Shown here in pieces: positions 23,834 through 33,000 of a DNA stretch of 64,000 bases. The translations under genes and the position numbers were made by a program. The stretch is from the IMG/VR virus record IMGVR_UViG_3300031251_000007, positions 23,782 through 87,781 of that record; one strand, given 5' to 3'. Each line of letters starts with the position of its first letter. The stretch's first letter is position 1. This DNA is from a virus. The notes beneath the pieces were generated by a model. That model was not told the DNA's origin. It saw only the letters and a program-made list of their open reading frames with translations, and did not search any database.

Positions 23834-24391
23834 TCACGGCGTTAGGAATTCGGACCCGGATCGACGACCTGCTCGATGTTCCACTGCACCGCCGCGATCG
23901 GGTTGAAGTTGATCAGCGGCAGGTACGTCTGCGCGGCGATCGACGAGAGCGGCGTCAGCACGTTGGCCACCGCCTTCAGGTCGTTCAGCGCATCCGCCAG
24001 ATTCACCTTCGAGCTGACCGGCACGACCAGCGGGGCCGGCGGCGTCTTGCCGGCCGGCACGCCGAAGACGATCCGCACCGACACGTTCCAGTGCGACGTC
24101 TGGGCCTGCGCCTGCGGGGCGCCGAGGGCGGCGAGGCCGACCAAGGCGCAGATGAACAGGAACTTGCGAAGCATGTGCGACTCCTTCTGCCGCCTCAGGG
24201 GCGGCGGTTTCGGTTTCCCAGCCCAGGTACCCGCGCCCCGGCTTGAGGCGCGGCGTCCGTGGGACGTTGGCGGCGAGTAGAAACGCGTCCGGCAGTGCCC
24301 AGCCGAGCGCGACGTAGGCGCGGCGCACCTCGGCCTGGAGCTCGGCCGCGATGTGCAGCCGAAAGGCAGCGACCTGACGCGACTTGGCCAT
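23834..24391 (-). CDS. Doubtful overlapping gene
   Basis: Starts directly after the TAA of the lipoprotein gene. The first ~72 residues (MAKSRQVAAFRLHIAAELQA, then LPDAFLLAANVPRTPRLKPG) look protein-like and fill a gap that is otherwise empty. The rest runs in another frame over the entire small secreted protein gene, and its sequence there resembles a shadow. It may be a short gene truncated by a frameshift, or spurious beyond about 24174. Confidence 0.35.
   Translation of the reverse strand: MAKSRQVAAFRLHIAAELQAEVRRAYVALGWALPDAFLLAANVPRTPRLKPGRGYLGWETETAAPEAAEGVAHASQVPVHLRLGRPRRPRRPAGAGPDVALERVGADRLRRAGRQDAAGPAGRAGQLEGESGGCAERPEGGGQRADAALVDRRADVPAADQLQPDRGGAVEHRAGRRSGSEFLTP
23842..24174 (-). 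CDS. Small secreted protein
   Basis: 110 residues behind AAGGAG. Signal peptide FLFICALVGLAALGAPQAQA. The mature ~87 residues (TSHWNVSVRIVFGVPAGKTP, then AVANVLTPLSSIAAQTYLPL) have no cysteines and no known motif. It is part of the exported-protein run. Confidence 0.62.
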   Translation of the reverse strand: MLRKFLFICALVGLAALGAPQAQAQTSHWNVSVRIVFGVPAGKTPPAPLVVPVSSKVNLADALNDLKAVANVLTPLSSIAAQTYLPLINFNPIAAVQWNIEQVVDPGPNS

Positions 24392-24742
24392 TTAGGCGCA
24401 CGCGCATCCCTCCGGGGTCGGCGCCCAGTACGGGCCGCTGGCGCGCTTGCCCGGTGCGCAGACCCGCGGACAGGCGCAGATGTGCGGCTCACAGGTGGGC
24501 GCCGAAGCGAAGCAGCCAGCCGGCACCTGTGGACAGGCGGCGGCGCGCGCCGTGACGGCCGAGGCGATCGCCGTCTGCCAGGCGCTCGACGGCGTCGGCT
24601 CGGCGGCCGGCGCCAGCTGCACCAACGCGGCGCGCTGTGCCGCGAACCCCGACGAGACCGGCGTCGGGCTACAGGCAGCGATGCACAGCGCGATCAGGAC
24701 CGCGCCGAGTAGCGTCTTGCCTTGTTCCTCTGCGACACCCAT
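24392..24742 (-). CDS. Cysteine-rich lipoprotein
   Basis: 116 residues. Signal peptide GAVLIALCIAAC with a lipobox at about Cys24. The C-terminal half is packed with cysteines (AACPQVPAGCFASAPTCEPH, then ICACPRVCAPG and EGCACA), suggesting a disulfide-knotted module on the outer membrane. GGAGG precedes the ATG. It is the first gene of the exported run in transcription order. The 103-nt gap before it contains only a 6-bp hairpin (24754-24771). Confidence 0.65.
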   Translation of the reverse strand: MGVAEEQGKTLLGAVLIALCIAACSPTPVSSGFAAQRAALVQLAPAAEPTPSSAWQTAIASAVTARAAACPQVPAGCFASAPTCEPHICACPRVCAPGKRASGPYWAPTPEGCACA

Positions 24743-24753
24743 GCACCAACCTC

Positions 24754-24771
24754 CACGGCGGTGAAGCCGTG
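24754..24771 (-). other. Small hairpin before the lipoprotein ribosome-binding site
   Basis: CACGGC, six-nt loop GGTGAA, GCCGTG. On the minus-strand mRNA it ends just before the GGAGG of the lipoprotein gene, so it could affect its translation. Short and possibly chance. Confidence 0.3.
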
Positions 24772-24845
24772 CGTGATTGCAGGGGCGTCGGGCGGGGCGG
24801 GCACGCGGTGGAACGCGCGGGCACCCCAGACGGGCCTGTATGTTC

Positions 24846-25055
24846 TTAGCGGCGCTCTACCACATTGCCGCGGGCTTGAGAATTCTCCTCGCTGAGTAGG
24901 TCCATAATCGCCCGCAAGCGCTGGTTGTACTCGCGAAAGTCGCGGGCGCGGTGCGCCTCACGGGCGGCGCGCGCATGCCGACGTACGTTGACGTCGAAGG
25001 GGTCGGGCGCCGGCGTGCTGCCAGCCCCCGACCGGATGTGGGGAGTTCGATTCAC
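24846..25055 (-). CDS. Hypothetical small protein
   Basis: 69 residues, GTG start overlapping the upstream stop (GTGA). A C-terminal charged helix (ARAAREAHRARDFREYNQRL, then AIMDLLSEE) is the main feature. Function unknown. Confidence 0.52.
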   Translation of the reverse strand: MNRTPHIRSGAGSTPAPDPFDVNVRRHARAAREAHRARDFREYNQRLRAIMDLLSEENSQARGNVVERR

Positions 25056-25321
25056 GCGACCCTGAATATTGGATAGACGACAGGAACTTCCGCGCCGGCG
25101 GCCATTGGATCGAAGGAGTCATGCGCGAAGACGAGCCGAAATACGTCCTCGGCACCGACGTAGCCTGATCGGACAAGCTCTGCAGTCTCCGGGATCACCA
25201 CCGGCTCAGTGGGGGCCGAACCTGGCGCGCCGCGCCGTATCAGCGACGCAACGACTTCAGGCGCCACATGGACTTCTCGAAAGCGACCTTCCGCAATTGC
25301 CTTGAGCTGCTTCTCCACCAC
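25052..25321 (-). CDS. Hypothetical protein
   Basis: 89 residues: EKQLKAIAEGRFREVHVAPE, then TAELVRSGYVGAEDVFRLVF and a short beta-rich C-terminus. No motif was recognised. It lies between the fibre-associated gene and the exported run, with a GTGA overlap to the next gene. Confidence 0.55.
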   Translation of the reverse strand: MVEKQLKAIAEGRFREVHVAPEVVASLIRRGAPGSAPTEPVVIPETAELVRSGYVGAEDVFRLVFAHDSFDPMAAGAEVPVVYPIFRVA

Positions 25322-25350
25322 ACACCTCCGCCAGTTGACCGCCGGGCGCC

Positions 25351-25905
25351 TTACGCGGCGTCTTCCGCCTCGAAGCCCGCCTGCGCCGCCGCATCGGTGA
25401 ACAGCGGCGTCAGGATCATCAGCGCCAATGTAGAGAGCTTCTTCGCGGGAATCAGCTTGTAGCCAAAACGCTGCACCTTGACCTCGACTTCCTGCTTCAT
25501 GAAGTCGTCGAAGCCCTGCCGGCGCTGCTCCTCCGCGTTGATCGCCGCCATGTGCGTCTCGCGCAGCTCGGCGAACTTCTGATCGAACTCGGCCTCGCGT
25601 GCCTTCTCCATGACGTACCGGCTGCCGCCCTCGGGCAGCGCCAGCACCTTCGCCTCGCCGCCCTCGCCCTTCTCGGCATACTCCTGCGCAAGCGCGCTGC
25701 GCGCCTGCTCAAACGCCAGGAACGCCTTGCCGGGCTTCTGCGCCTCGCGCACCGCATCGACCTCGCTGCGCAGGCTGTCGCGTGAGAGCTTCAGCGCATA
25801 GGCGAGCTTGTAATCGGGGCCGTCCATCGCGCCGGCGACGTGATCGATGGTGCCGGCGAGCTCCAGCACGTCGCGGCGCTGCATCTTGATCGTATCGAGG
25901 GCCAT
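25351..25905 (-). CDS. Helical tail-associated phage protein
   Basis: 184 residues behind AGAAGGAG. It is helical and charged, with SLRSEVDAVREAQKPGKAFL and RSALAQEYAEKGEGGEA, then a C-terminal VQRFGYKLIPAKKL segment. The pattern matches a family of short phage proteins encoded near fibre genes; a chaperone or linker role is only a guess from position. Confidence 0.55.
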   Translation of the reverse strand: MALDTIKMQRRDVLELAGTIDHVAGAMDGPDYKLAYALKLSRDSLRSEVDAVREAQKPGKAFLAFEQARSALAQEYAEKGEGGEAKVLALPEGGSRYVMEKAREAEFDQKFAELRETHMAAINAEEQRRQGFDDFMKQEVEVKVQRFGYKLIPAKKLSTLALMILTPLFTDAAAQAGFEAEDAA

Positions 25906-25936
25906 CGGGGGTCTCCTTCTGCGTTGGGGGTTGGGG

Positions 25937-28900
25937 TCACGCAATGTTGGAAAAGTACGGGACGTAAACGATGTTGCCGGCGTTATCGTGCACCTGCAGA
26001 TAGCCGGTGTTGTCGCGACTCGTGCCGGCGGTGAGCTTTAGCGATCCGACGCCGGTTGACAGGGAGGTGTTCACCGCCTGGACGCCCAGCACGCAGCGCT
26101 CGGTGCCGTCCTCGGCGCGGAAGAACACCCAGGACTTTCCGGCCGCCGCGTCCTTCGCGTAGATCTGCACGGAATCGGCCGGCGACGATGTCGGCGCCGT
26201 CGCGTTGGTAATGCCGATCACGTTCTTTGCCGACGTGCCCACCGACGTGCTGCCCAGCTTCAGGTTCACGCCATCGCTGAACATGCTGAAGCCGCCGAGC
26301 GTGGTGCCACTGGTGTCGCGCAGCGAGACGAACGAGGAGCAGATGAGCGCGCCGTCGGCGTTGACGGCGAACATGACCGTCGTCCCGTTGTTCGCGAAGC
26401 CGGTGATCAGGTTTGCCGACTGGCTCGACGTCCGCCGGATGGTGATCGCCGTCATGTCGCTCGGGATCTCGAACACCATCTGCGCGGTCAGCGTGGAGGT
26501 GCTGGAGCCGATGACCAGCTTGTCGGTCGCGGTGACCAGGCGGATGGTCGTGCCGTCGTCACTCCAGCCGCCACCACCGCCGCCGGACGTCAGGTCGAGC
26601 CACGTCGAGCCGTTGTAGAAGTAGAGCTTGCTGTCGCTGCTCTTGGTGTAGAGCGCGCCCAGCTCGGTCGGCGGCGCGCCGCTCTGCGGGTAGAGGATCA
26701 TCCCGCCGGCGGCGTAGAAGCCGAAGCGTACGTTCAGATCGTTGGTCGCGGATCCCGTGTCGATGCCGCACAGGATGAACTTGTCCTTGCGGTAGCTCGA
26801 CGAGGTGCCGATGCCGTCCCAGTACGACGCGACAATCATCGCCGCCGGAATCGGGTACGACGTGTCGGCCATGTTCAGCAGGCTGGCGTTGGTCAATACG
26901 GCGCCGTTCAGCGGCGCGTAGTCGAACCCCCAGAGCGAGCGCGGCCCGTGCGACGTCAGCCCTGCGTGACCTTCGACGCTGATGGGCCGGTACTGCCGGT
27001 TCATCTTCTCGGCGCCGGCGGTGGCGAATCCGGCCGTAACGGCGAGCGGGTTGATGTGCAGCCCGCGGATCGTCCACGAGGTGTTCGTGATGTTGTGCGT
27101 GATGCTCTGGCCGAGCGTAATGCCGGTGTTGCCGCGGAAGTAGAAGCCGATCAGGTTGTGATAGGTCGACGTCGACGACTCGAGTTGCGTGTGGCCCGCC
27201 ATGAAGCAGGCTTCCGGCGAGGTGCCGCCGGCCGCACCGACGTCCGCGCCGTTGTAGTTGAGCTCGCCGCCGACGCCGACGATCAGATTCCACTGGCCAA
27301 TGCCGGCGCCGAGCTCGCACGTCGCGTCGACGCCGTACAGGTTGTAGCTCGCGAACGTGCCGGCATAGTCCGCGCCACCAGAGCCCTTGGCGAACTGGCA
27401 GTGCATGCCGCAGTACACGGCCGACTGCGCGTTCGTCGTGCCGGCGAACATATTGAGCGCGATTGCGTTTGACGGGATCATCAAACGCATTTCGTTCGTG
27501 TAGATCGCGCAGAACCGCCGCGTGGCGCTGTTGGTCGAGACGCCGTCGATCTCGTAGCGCAGGTCGCCGACCAAGCTGATGCCGGCCTGGTAGACGCTGT
27601 CGCCACCCTTCGGGATGGCGCGCGCGCCCGGGCCGATGGTCAGGTAGCGCGTTTTCATGACCGTGCGGCCGCCCTCGAGCCATGCCGCCTGGCCAGAGAT
27701 GGCGTCAGCGTGGAACGTCCGCAGCGGATACGCCGTCGACGTCGTCAGCGCCTTGGCGTAGAGCACGTTGCCGCCGGCGGAGGCCGCGACCGACTCGCCG
27801 AGCGTCAGGCCGGCCACATCGCCGGCGCCGAGCGCCCAATTCCACACCTGCGCGTTGGCGCCGTTGGCAATCGTGTTGCCGCCCGCGGCGGCTGTTAGGC
27901 TGCTGAGCGCGGCCGTGCCGGCGACGCCGCTGACCCAACTGAGTACGCCGGTGCCGTCGGTCGCGAGCACCTGGCCTGCGCTGCCGTCGTCGGGCGGCAG
28001 CGTGTACGTGATCGTGCCGCCGGACGCCGGTGCCTTGATCAGCGTCGCGCCACTCGTCGCGCCGGTGAGCGTGATGCCGAAGCCGGCTTGCGTGGTGAGC
28101 GCGCGCGTCGACAGCGCACCGGCGCTGCTGACGCTGACGTAGGTGCTGGCGCCCGAGTTGTCTTGAACTTCGAGAATGTTCGCCGACTGCGACGCCGCGC
28201 CGCGGATGCGCGTGGCAACCTTGGTCGCCAGCGACGACACGACGCCGAGCTGCGCGGCGATGTCAGCCGTTGCCGCCGCTGAATCACCGAACAAGGCGTT
28301 CAGGCTCGGGCCGAAGATCTTGAGCGCCAGATGCGCGGCGGAGAACAGATTCGCTTCGGTGTCGATGTTGACGCCGAAGAAGTGGCCGGTGCTGTTGGTG
28401 GCCCCGAGGATCGCGCCGGCGGCGCCGAGCAGGCCCGCGGCCGCCGTCGCCGTCGTCTTCGAGAAGAATCCGCCCGCTGCGGTCACACTCGCGATCGGCG
28501 TGCCACCGCTGCTTCGCCATTCGGTGAACGCGCCCGTCGGCGTCGCCGCATGTTTGATGACCAGCGGAATGTCAGATGCCGACCCGGCCTCGACGTACAG
28601 CCGCGAGTTCGCCGCCGCGGTGGTTGCGCCGACCGCCACCTGGTCGCTGACCGTCGACAGACGCACGACCGTACCATCGTCCTGCCATCCGCCACCGCCG
28701 CCGCCGGATACGGTTGCCCACGCGCACACGCCACCGGAGCCGACCTGTAGGAACTGGCCGGCGGTGAACGTCGACGGCAGCGTATAGGTGACCGTGCCGG
28801 CGCCCGAGGTTGCGGCGATCGATACCGCCTCGCTGCCGGCGCCGCCGAGCTTGATACCCTGCTTGAACGCGGGGACAGTCCCGTTGAACGTCCAGGCGCC

Positions 28901-29266
28901 GATGATCGTCTCGTTGCCCGCATTGCGCGCGAGGATCGCGCCGTCGACGATGTCCGCCTCGACGATCGCGCGGAAGCCGCAGGCGGTTGCCGAAGAGGCG
29001 AACAGCGCATGCCCGACCGTCAGACCTGAGAGCGAAAGCGCGCCGAGCGTGTGCTTGTGGCCGGGGTCGATCGAGGCCGCGTTCTTGATCAGCCACTCGT
29101 GCGAGGTGGTGACCGCGGAGCTATCGATCCCGACTTTGGCCTCAAGCGCTAAGATTGCCGCGGCTCGGTCGTTCTGATGCGCCGCCAGCACATCGTCGAC
29201 GCCGTCGGTCAGGACGGGGAACGTCGTGCCGGTGGTGTCGAGCGCCGCAGGATAGTTGATTGCCAT
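25937..29266 (-). CDS. Large tail fibre protein
   Basis: 1109 residues. MAINYPAALDTTGTTFPVL opens a fibre-type N-terminus. Two related modules begin GGWQDDGTVVRLSTVSDQVA and GGWSDDGTTIRLVTATDKLV, each preceded by a Gly run (DNA runs of CCACCACCGCCGCC). ATKVATRIRGAASQSANILE and VTYTLPSTFTAGQFLQVG are typical beta-helix fibre segments. It is probably the main receptor-binding or side fibre. No signal peptide, unlike the downstream fibre-like proteins. Confidence 0.8.
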   Translation of the reverse strand: MAINYPAALDTTGTTFPVLTDGVDDVLAAHQNDRAAAILALEAKVGIDSSAVTTSHEWLIKNAASIDPGHKHTLGALSLSGLTVGHALFASSATACGFRAIVEADIVDGAILARNAGNETIIGAWTFNGTVPAFKQGIKLGGAGSEAVSIAATSGAGTVTYTLPSTFTAGQFLQVGSGGVCAWATVSGGGGGGWQDDGTVVRLSTVSDQVAVGATTAAANSRLYVEAGSASDIPLVIKHAATPTGAFTEWRSSGGTPIASVTAAGGFFSKTTATAAAGLLGAAGAILGATNSTGHFFGVNIDTEANLFSAAHLALKIFGPSLNALFGDSAAATADIAAQLGVVSSLATKVATRIRGAASQSANILEVQDNSGASTYVSVSSAGALSTRALTTQAGFGITLTGATSGATLIKAPASGGTITYTLPPDDGSAGQVLATDGTGVLSWVSGVAGTAALSSLTAAAGGNTIANGANAQVWNWALGAGDVAGLTLGESVAASAGGNVLYAKALTTSTAYPLRTFHADAISGQAAWLEGGRTVMKTRYLTIGPGARAIPKGGDSVYQAGISLVGDLRYEIDGVSTNSATRRFCAIYTNEMRLMIPSNAIALNMFAGTTNAQSAVYCGMHCQFAKGSGGADYAGTFASYNLYGVDATCELGAGIGQWNLIVGVGGELNYNGADVGAAGGTSPEACFMAGHTQLESSTSTYHNLIGFYFRGNTGITLGQSITHNITNTSWTIRGLHINPLAVTAGFATAGAEKMNRQYRPISVEGHAGLTSHGPRSLWGFDYAPLNGAVLTNASLLNMADTSYPIPAAMIVASYWDGIGTSSSYRKDKFILCGIDTGSATNDLNVRFGFYAAGGMILYPQSGAPPTELGALYTKSSDSKLYFYNGSTWLDLTSGGGGGGWSDDGTTIRLVTATDKLVIGSSTSTLTAQMVFEIPSDMTAITIRRTSSQSANLITGFANNGTTVMFAVNADGALICSSFVSLRDTSGTTLGGFSMFSDGVNLKLGSTSVGTSAKNVIGITNATAPTSSPADSVQIYAKDAAAGKSWVFFRAEDGTERCVLGVQAVNTSLSTGVGSLKLTAGTSRDNTGYLQVHDNAGNIVYVPYFSNIA

Positions 29267-29278
29267 CGCCTACCTACC

Positions 29279-30016
29279 TCACGGGGGGGCAAGGGTTCCG
29301 GTGACGAGCAGAGCGTTGCCGCCCGGTGTGGTGGAGCCGACCGAGGTGATGCCGAGTTGCACCCGGTCGCCGGCGAGCAGCGCCATCGGCGAGCCGACGA
29401 CACTGTGAATCGCGTTGGTGCCGGTGGCGATCGTCGCGCTACGCGAATCGTCAGCGACCGACACGCGCTTGCGCGTCAGTGTTACTGTCAGCCCAGCGCC
29501 GACGGGTGCCGTCTCGCCGTACATCCAGATGTCGGTGAGCTTGCAGTCTTGCTCGACGAGGGCCTGCGCGATCTTGCTCGCGACCGAGGCGTTGCCTTGC
29601 ACGAGGAAACGCAGCGGCGCAGGTCGGCTGGTGGCATCGACGTACGTCTTGGTCGCCGCGTGCAGCCCCGTCGTCGGCGCGCCGGCGAGCACGAGCGGTC
29701 CCAACATCGTGCCGCCGGCCAACGGCAGCATGGCGTTGATCAGCGCCAAGATCGCCGGGCCCGGCGTGCCGTCGAGCTTCAGCAACGTCACCCACGACGT
29801 GTTGGCGGCGTCGCGCACCTTCAACTCGTCCGGCGTCGGCGTCGTGTCCCACCAGAGGAATCCGGGTTGGACGTTGAAGGTCGCCGGCTGCGTGGCCGGA
29901 TCGATGGGGCCGAACTCGCACGACTGCGCCGCGGCGATCGCCGCGTTCAGGAGTCCAATTGTCGTCGCGCCGTCCGCGAGCGCCGCCGAGGGAAGTATGG
30001 TTGCGTCTTGTGCCAT
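29279..30016 (-). CDS. Short tail fibre / collar-type protein
   Basis: 245 residues. LPLAGGTMLGPLVLAGAPTT followed by GLHAATKTYVDA is a hallmark of phage tail-fibre shafts. GFLWWDTTPTPDELKVRD is also typical of fibre N-terminal domains. The C-terminal half is beta-rich. It lies between hub and large fibre genes. Confidence 0.78.
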   Translation of the reverse strand: MAQDATILPSAALADGATTIGLLNAAIAAAQSCEFGPIDPATQPATFNVQPGFLWWDTTPTPDELKVRDAANTSWVTLLKLDGTPGPAILALINAMLPLAGGTMLGPLVLAGAPTTGLHAATKTYVDATSRPAPLRFLVQGNASVASKIAQALVEQDCKLTDIWMYGETAPVGAGLTVTLTRKRVSVADDSRSATIATGTNAIHSVVGSPMALLAGDRVQLGITSVGSTTPGGNALLVTGTLAPP

Positions 30017-30017
30017 C

Positions 30018-33000
30018 TCAGAACCCCGCCGCCTGCCAGGTGAAGTCTCGCACTAGGCGCATCCCGCCCGTGGTGACGACGTCCAAATCGAATCCGGTCG
30101 TCGTCTCGTTGGTGACCCGCATCTGCTCGATCTGCGTCGGCACACCGGCTGCCCGGGGCGTCACCACCAGCCCTGGGTTGCCGCCGATCGGATAGAACGC
30201 CTTTGGATAGGTGACGTGCACCACGCCCGACACCGACGTCGTGACGCGCCCGGTGAGCGTGTAGTCGGGCGCCTCGACCGTCCACGTGAGCGCGCGGAGC
30301 TCGGCCACGATCCCGTCGACCTTGGATTCGAGAAACACGCGGAGCCGAACCCGTCCGACCAGGTAGCTCCCTGGCTTGTACGGCGCCCACTCGGGCCGTG
30401 TGTCGCCGCCGGTCCAGTCATCGCCGCTCAGATCGTCGGAGATCGAGATCTCCGGCCGGGCGGTGATCAGGTTCGCCGCGTCGACGACGTTGACCTGTCC
30501 GATCGCGCCGAAGTCTGCCGCATCGCGAATCGAGGTCGCGTCGACGGCGACGGCATCCCAGCCGACGTTGATCCGCACCAGCATCCGCCGCGCGAGCGTC
30601 ACGATGTGCGCGTCGGGGATCTGATAGTAGCCCGACATCTTCGGCGTGGCGCGCAGGTAGCCGCTGCTCGTCACCTCCAGGTTAGTGATGTGCTGCCCGA
30701 ACTGCGCGGCCATCGCGTGCGCGGCGATGCGGTCGATCGTGAGTCCGTGATTGTAGAGCGCGATCTCATCGACCACGCCGGCAAAACGCGAGAAGCCGGT
30801 GAGCGGCGCCTCGGCGCAGATGAGCTGCGCGCCGGTGGCGATCGGCGCCCCGATGGTCGCGGGCGCCACGATCGGCGTGCCGCCATTGACCACCAGGACC
30901 AGCAGCCCAAAGGTGGCGTCGCAACCGGCCACCACGTGGAGGCGCTGGCCGGCGCTGTACGCGCCTGGCGGCGTCGCGACGACCTGATCGGTGGTGTCGA
31001 GCTTCGGGAAGTGCGCCTCGATCGACCCGTCGGCTTTGACCGCGATGAACGGACCGTTGGTGTAGATGCCCTGCACGTAGCCAGACGCAACGGCGTCGGG
31101 CTGGAACACGCATTCGAGCGCCACCTGCAACAGGTTCGCCCCGACCGGGAAGCCGACGCTTGCCGCGTTCGAGCCAGAGACGCCGGTGAAGTCGACCGCC
31201 TGATCGTCGTCGCCGTTCAGAAGGCCCGGCACGAACGAGGTCTCGGTCGATGCGATCAGCGGATGCGGCCCGCCCATCTGGTCGATGATGTGACGACTGG
31301 TCGGCGCTTCGTTGAACCGGCAGTAGGTGAGCGGCTTGGCCGCCATCACATACGAGCGGTAGACGCCTGGCCCGAACTCCCGTGCCGCGCGCCACCACGA
31401 GCGCAGCTGGTTGTGGTTCATGTACTGCGGGATCAGCGCGTACTCGTCGAAGTACCCGTTGAAGCTGCCGCTGACCGGTGAACCCCGATCGCCGAAGTAG
31501 GTTGTGCCGGTGGTCACCGGGAAGGTCGCGCCGTTGATCGCGCCCTCCGGCAGCCCGTCCATCGTGAGCTCGAGGAGCCGCGTCTCCATCCCGTGCGCAT
31601 CGAAGCGCCGGAACGAGAGCGCGATCATGTGCATCTGCCCGTCGCGGAAATTCGACCCGCCCAAGATCTGCGAGCCCGAGGTCTGCGCCAGCCAGCGGAG
31701 CACACCGGAAGCCTCGACGGTGATCCACGCCCCGGTGCCCTTCGAGTACAGATAGGCTTGCGAAGTCCCCAGGCCGCTCCACTGCGCCCAGAAGATCAGC
31801 GTGAATTCGTCACGGTTCAGGTCGTTGACCGACCGCGTCAGCGTAATCCGGTCGCCGCCGCCGGCGGTGTAGACGTACGCCGAATTGGGGAAGAGATCGT
31901 TCACCACTGCCCCACCCGGCTGGAACATCTGCGTGTCGGGAACAGTCAGCGTGTAGCTGCCGGCCGACGTGCCGGGCGTGACCTCGTCGAAGACTTTCAG
32001 CGTGCCGCCCGGATAGGGCGACATCCGCCAGTAGGCGAGCGGCGCGTCGGTGATCACCAGGCTCGCGAAATCGCTCCAGCCCATCGCAAGCTCATCGGCG
32101 CCGCCGACGATGTTGCTGGCAGTCTCCGCGCTTTCCTTCAGCGGGATGCCGTACGGTTCGCCGTAGACGAATTGCGGATCACCGCCCAGGGAGACCGCGA
32201 CGCGAGCGGCCACCCAGTAGACGCCGTCGGACACGACTTCGAAGCGCGTCTCGCGCGTAGTGCCGAGCACCACCGCACGCGCCCAGCCTTGGCTGCCCTT
32301 GCGGATTTCGTACTCGACCACGCCGCGGTAGTCGGCGACCGGATCCCAGGTGAGATAGAGCCGCGCGCCGCCAGTGACGTCGACGAACTGCGCCGCCAGA
32401 TTGGTCGCCTGTGCGACCGGGCCCCAGAGATAGGTCCCGCGCACCACGTAGGTAAGCTCGGCGACGTCCTCGAGGGCCTGTTCGCCGCCGCCGTAGCGGT
32501 TGAAGGAGGTGAGCTTGAATTTCAGCGGCACCCCCACCAGTCGCGCCGGCAGGGCCAGCTTGAAGATCGCCGGGTCATCGATCCGCACGACGTTGGCGCC
32601 AGCGCGGTGGAGCTGATCCGGCGTGCCGAACCCGCCGCGGCGCAAGCCGGAGAGCGTGTAGCGGTTCGGCGCGGTCAATGCGGGATCGATGTACGACAGC
32701 ACCTCGTACGGCACGCGCAGGCTCGTATCGCCGCCGTCGATATAGAGCTGCGCTTTGAAGCGGATCGCATCGGCGATGGTCTGCACTTCCAGCTCGACGG
32801 TGCTGCCCGCTGGCGCGCGGAGCTGCACATCGAGGCTGGTGCTGGTGTCGGTCATAGCCGCCTGCAGCTTGCCCATGCGTGCGCGGTCGGTGATGCGCCC
32901 CTGCGCCTCGTAGGTCACGCCGCCGTCCTCGGACATCCAGACGGTGGCGCCGCCCCACTGTTCTTCTTGGCCGTCGGCGGCGATCCACAGCTCGAGGTCG

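Noticed and set aside
25041-25060. GAGTTCGATTCAC resembling a tRNA T-loop
   Set aside because: Flanking bases do not form the 5-bp T-stem and no anticodon arm or acceptor stem could be found around it.
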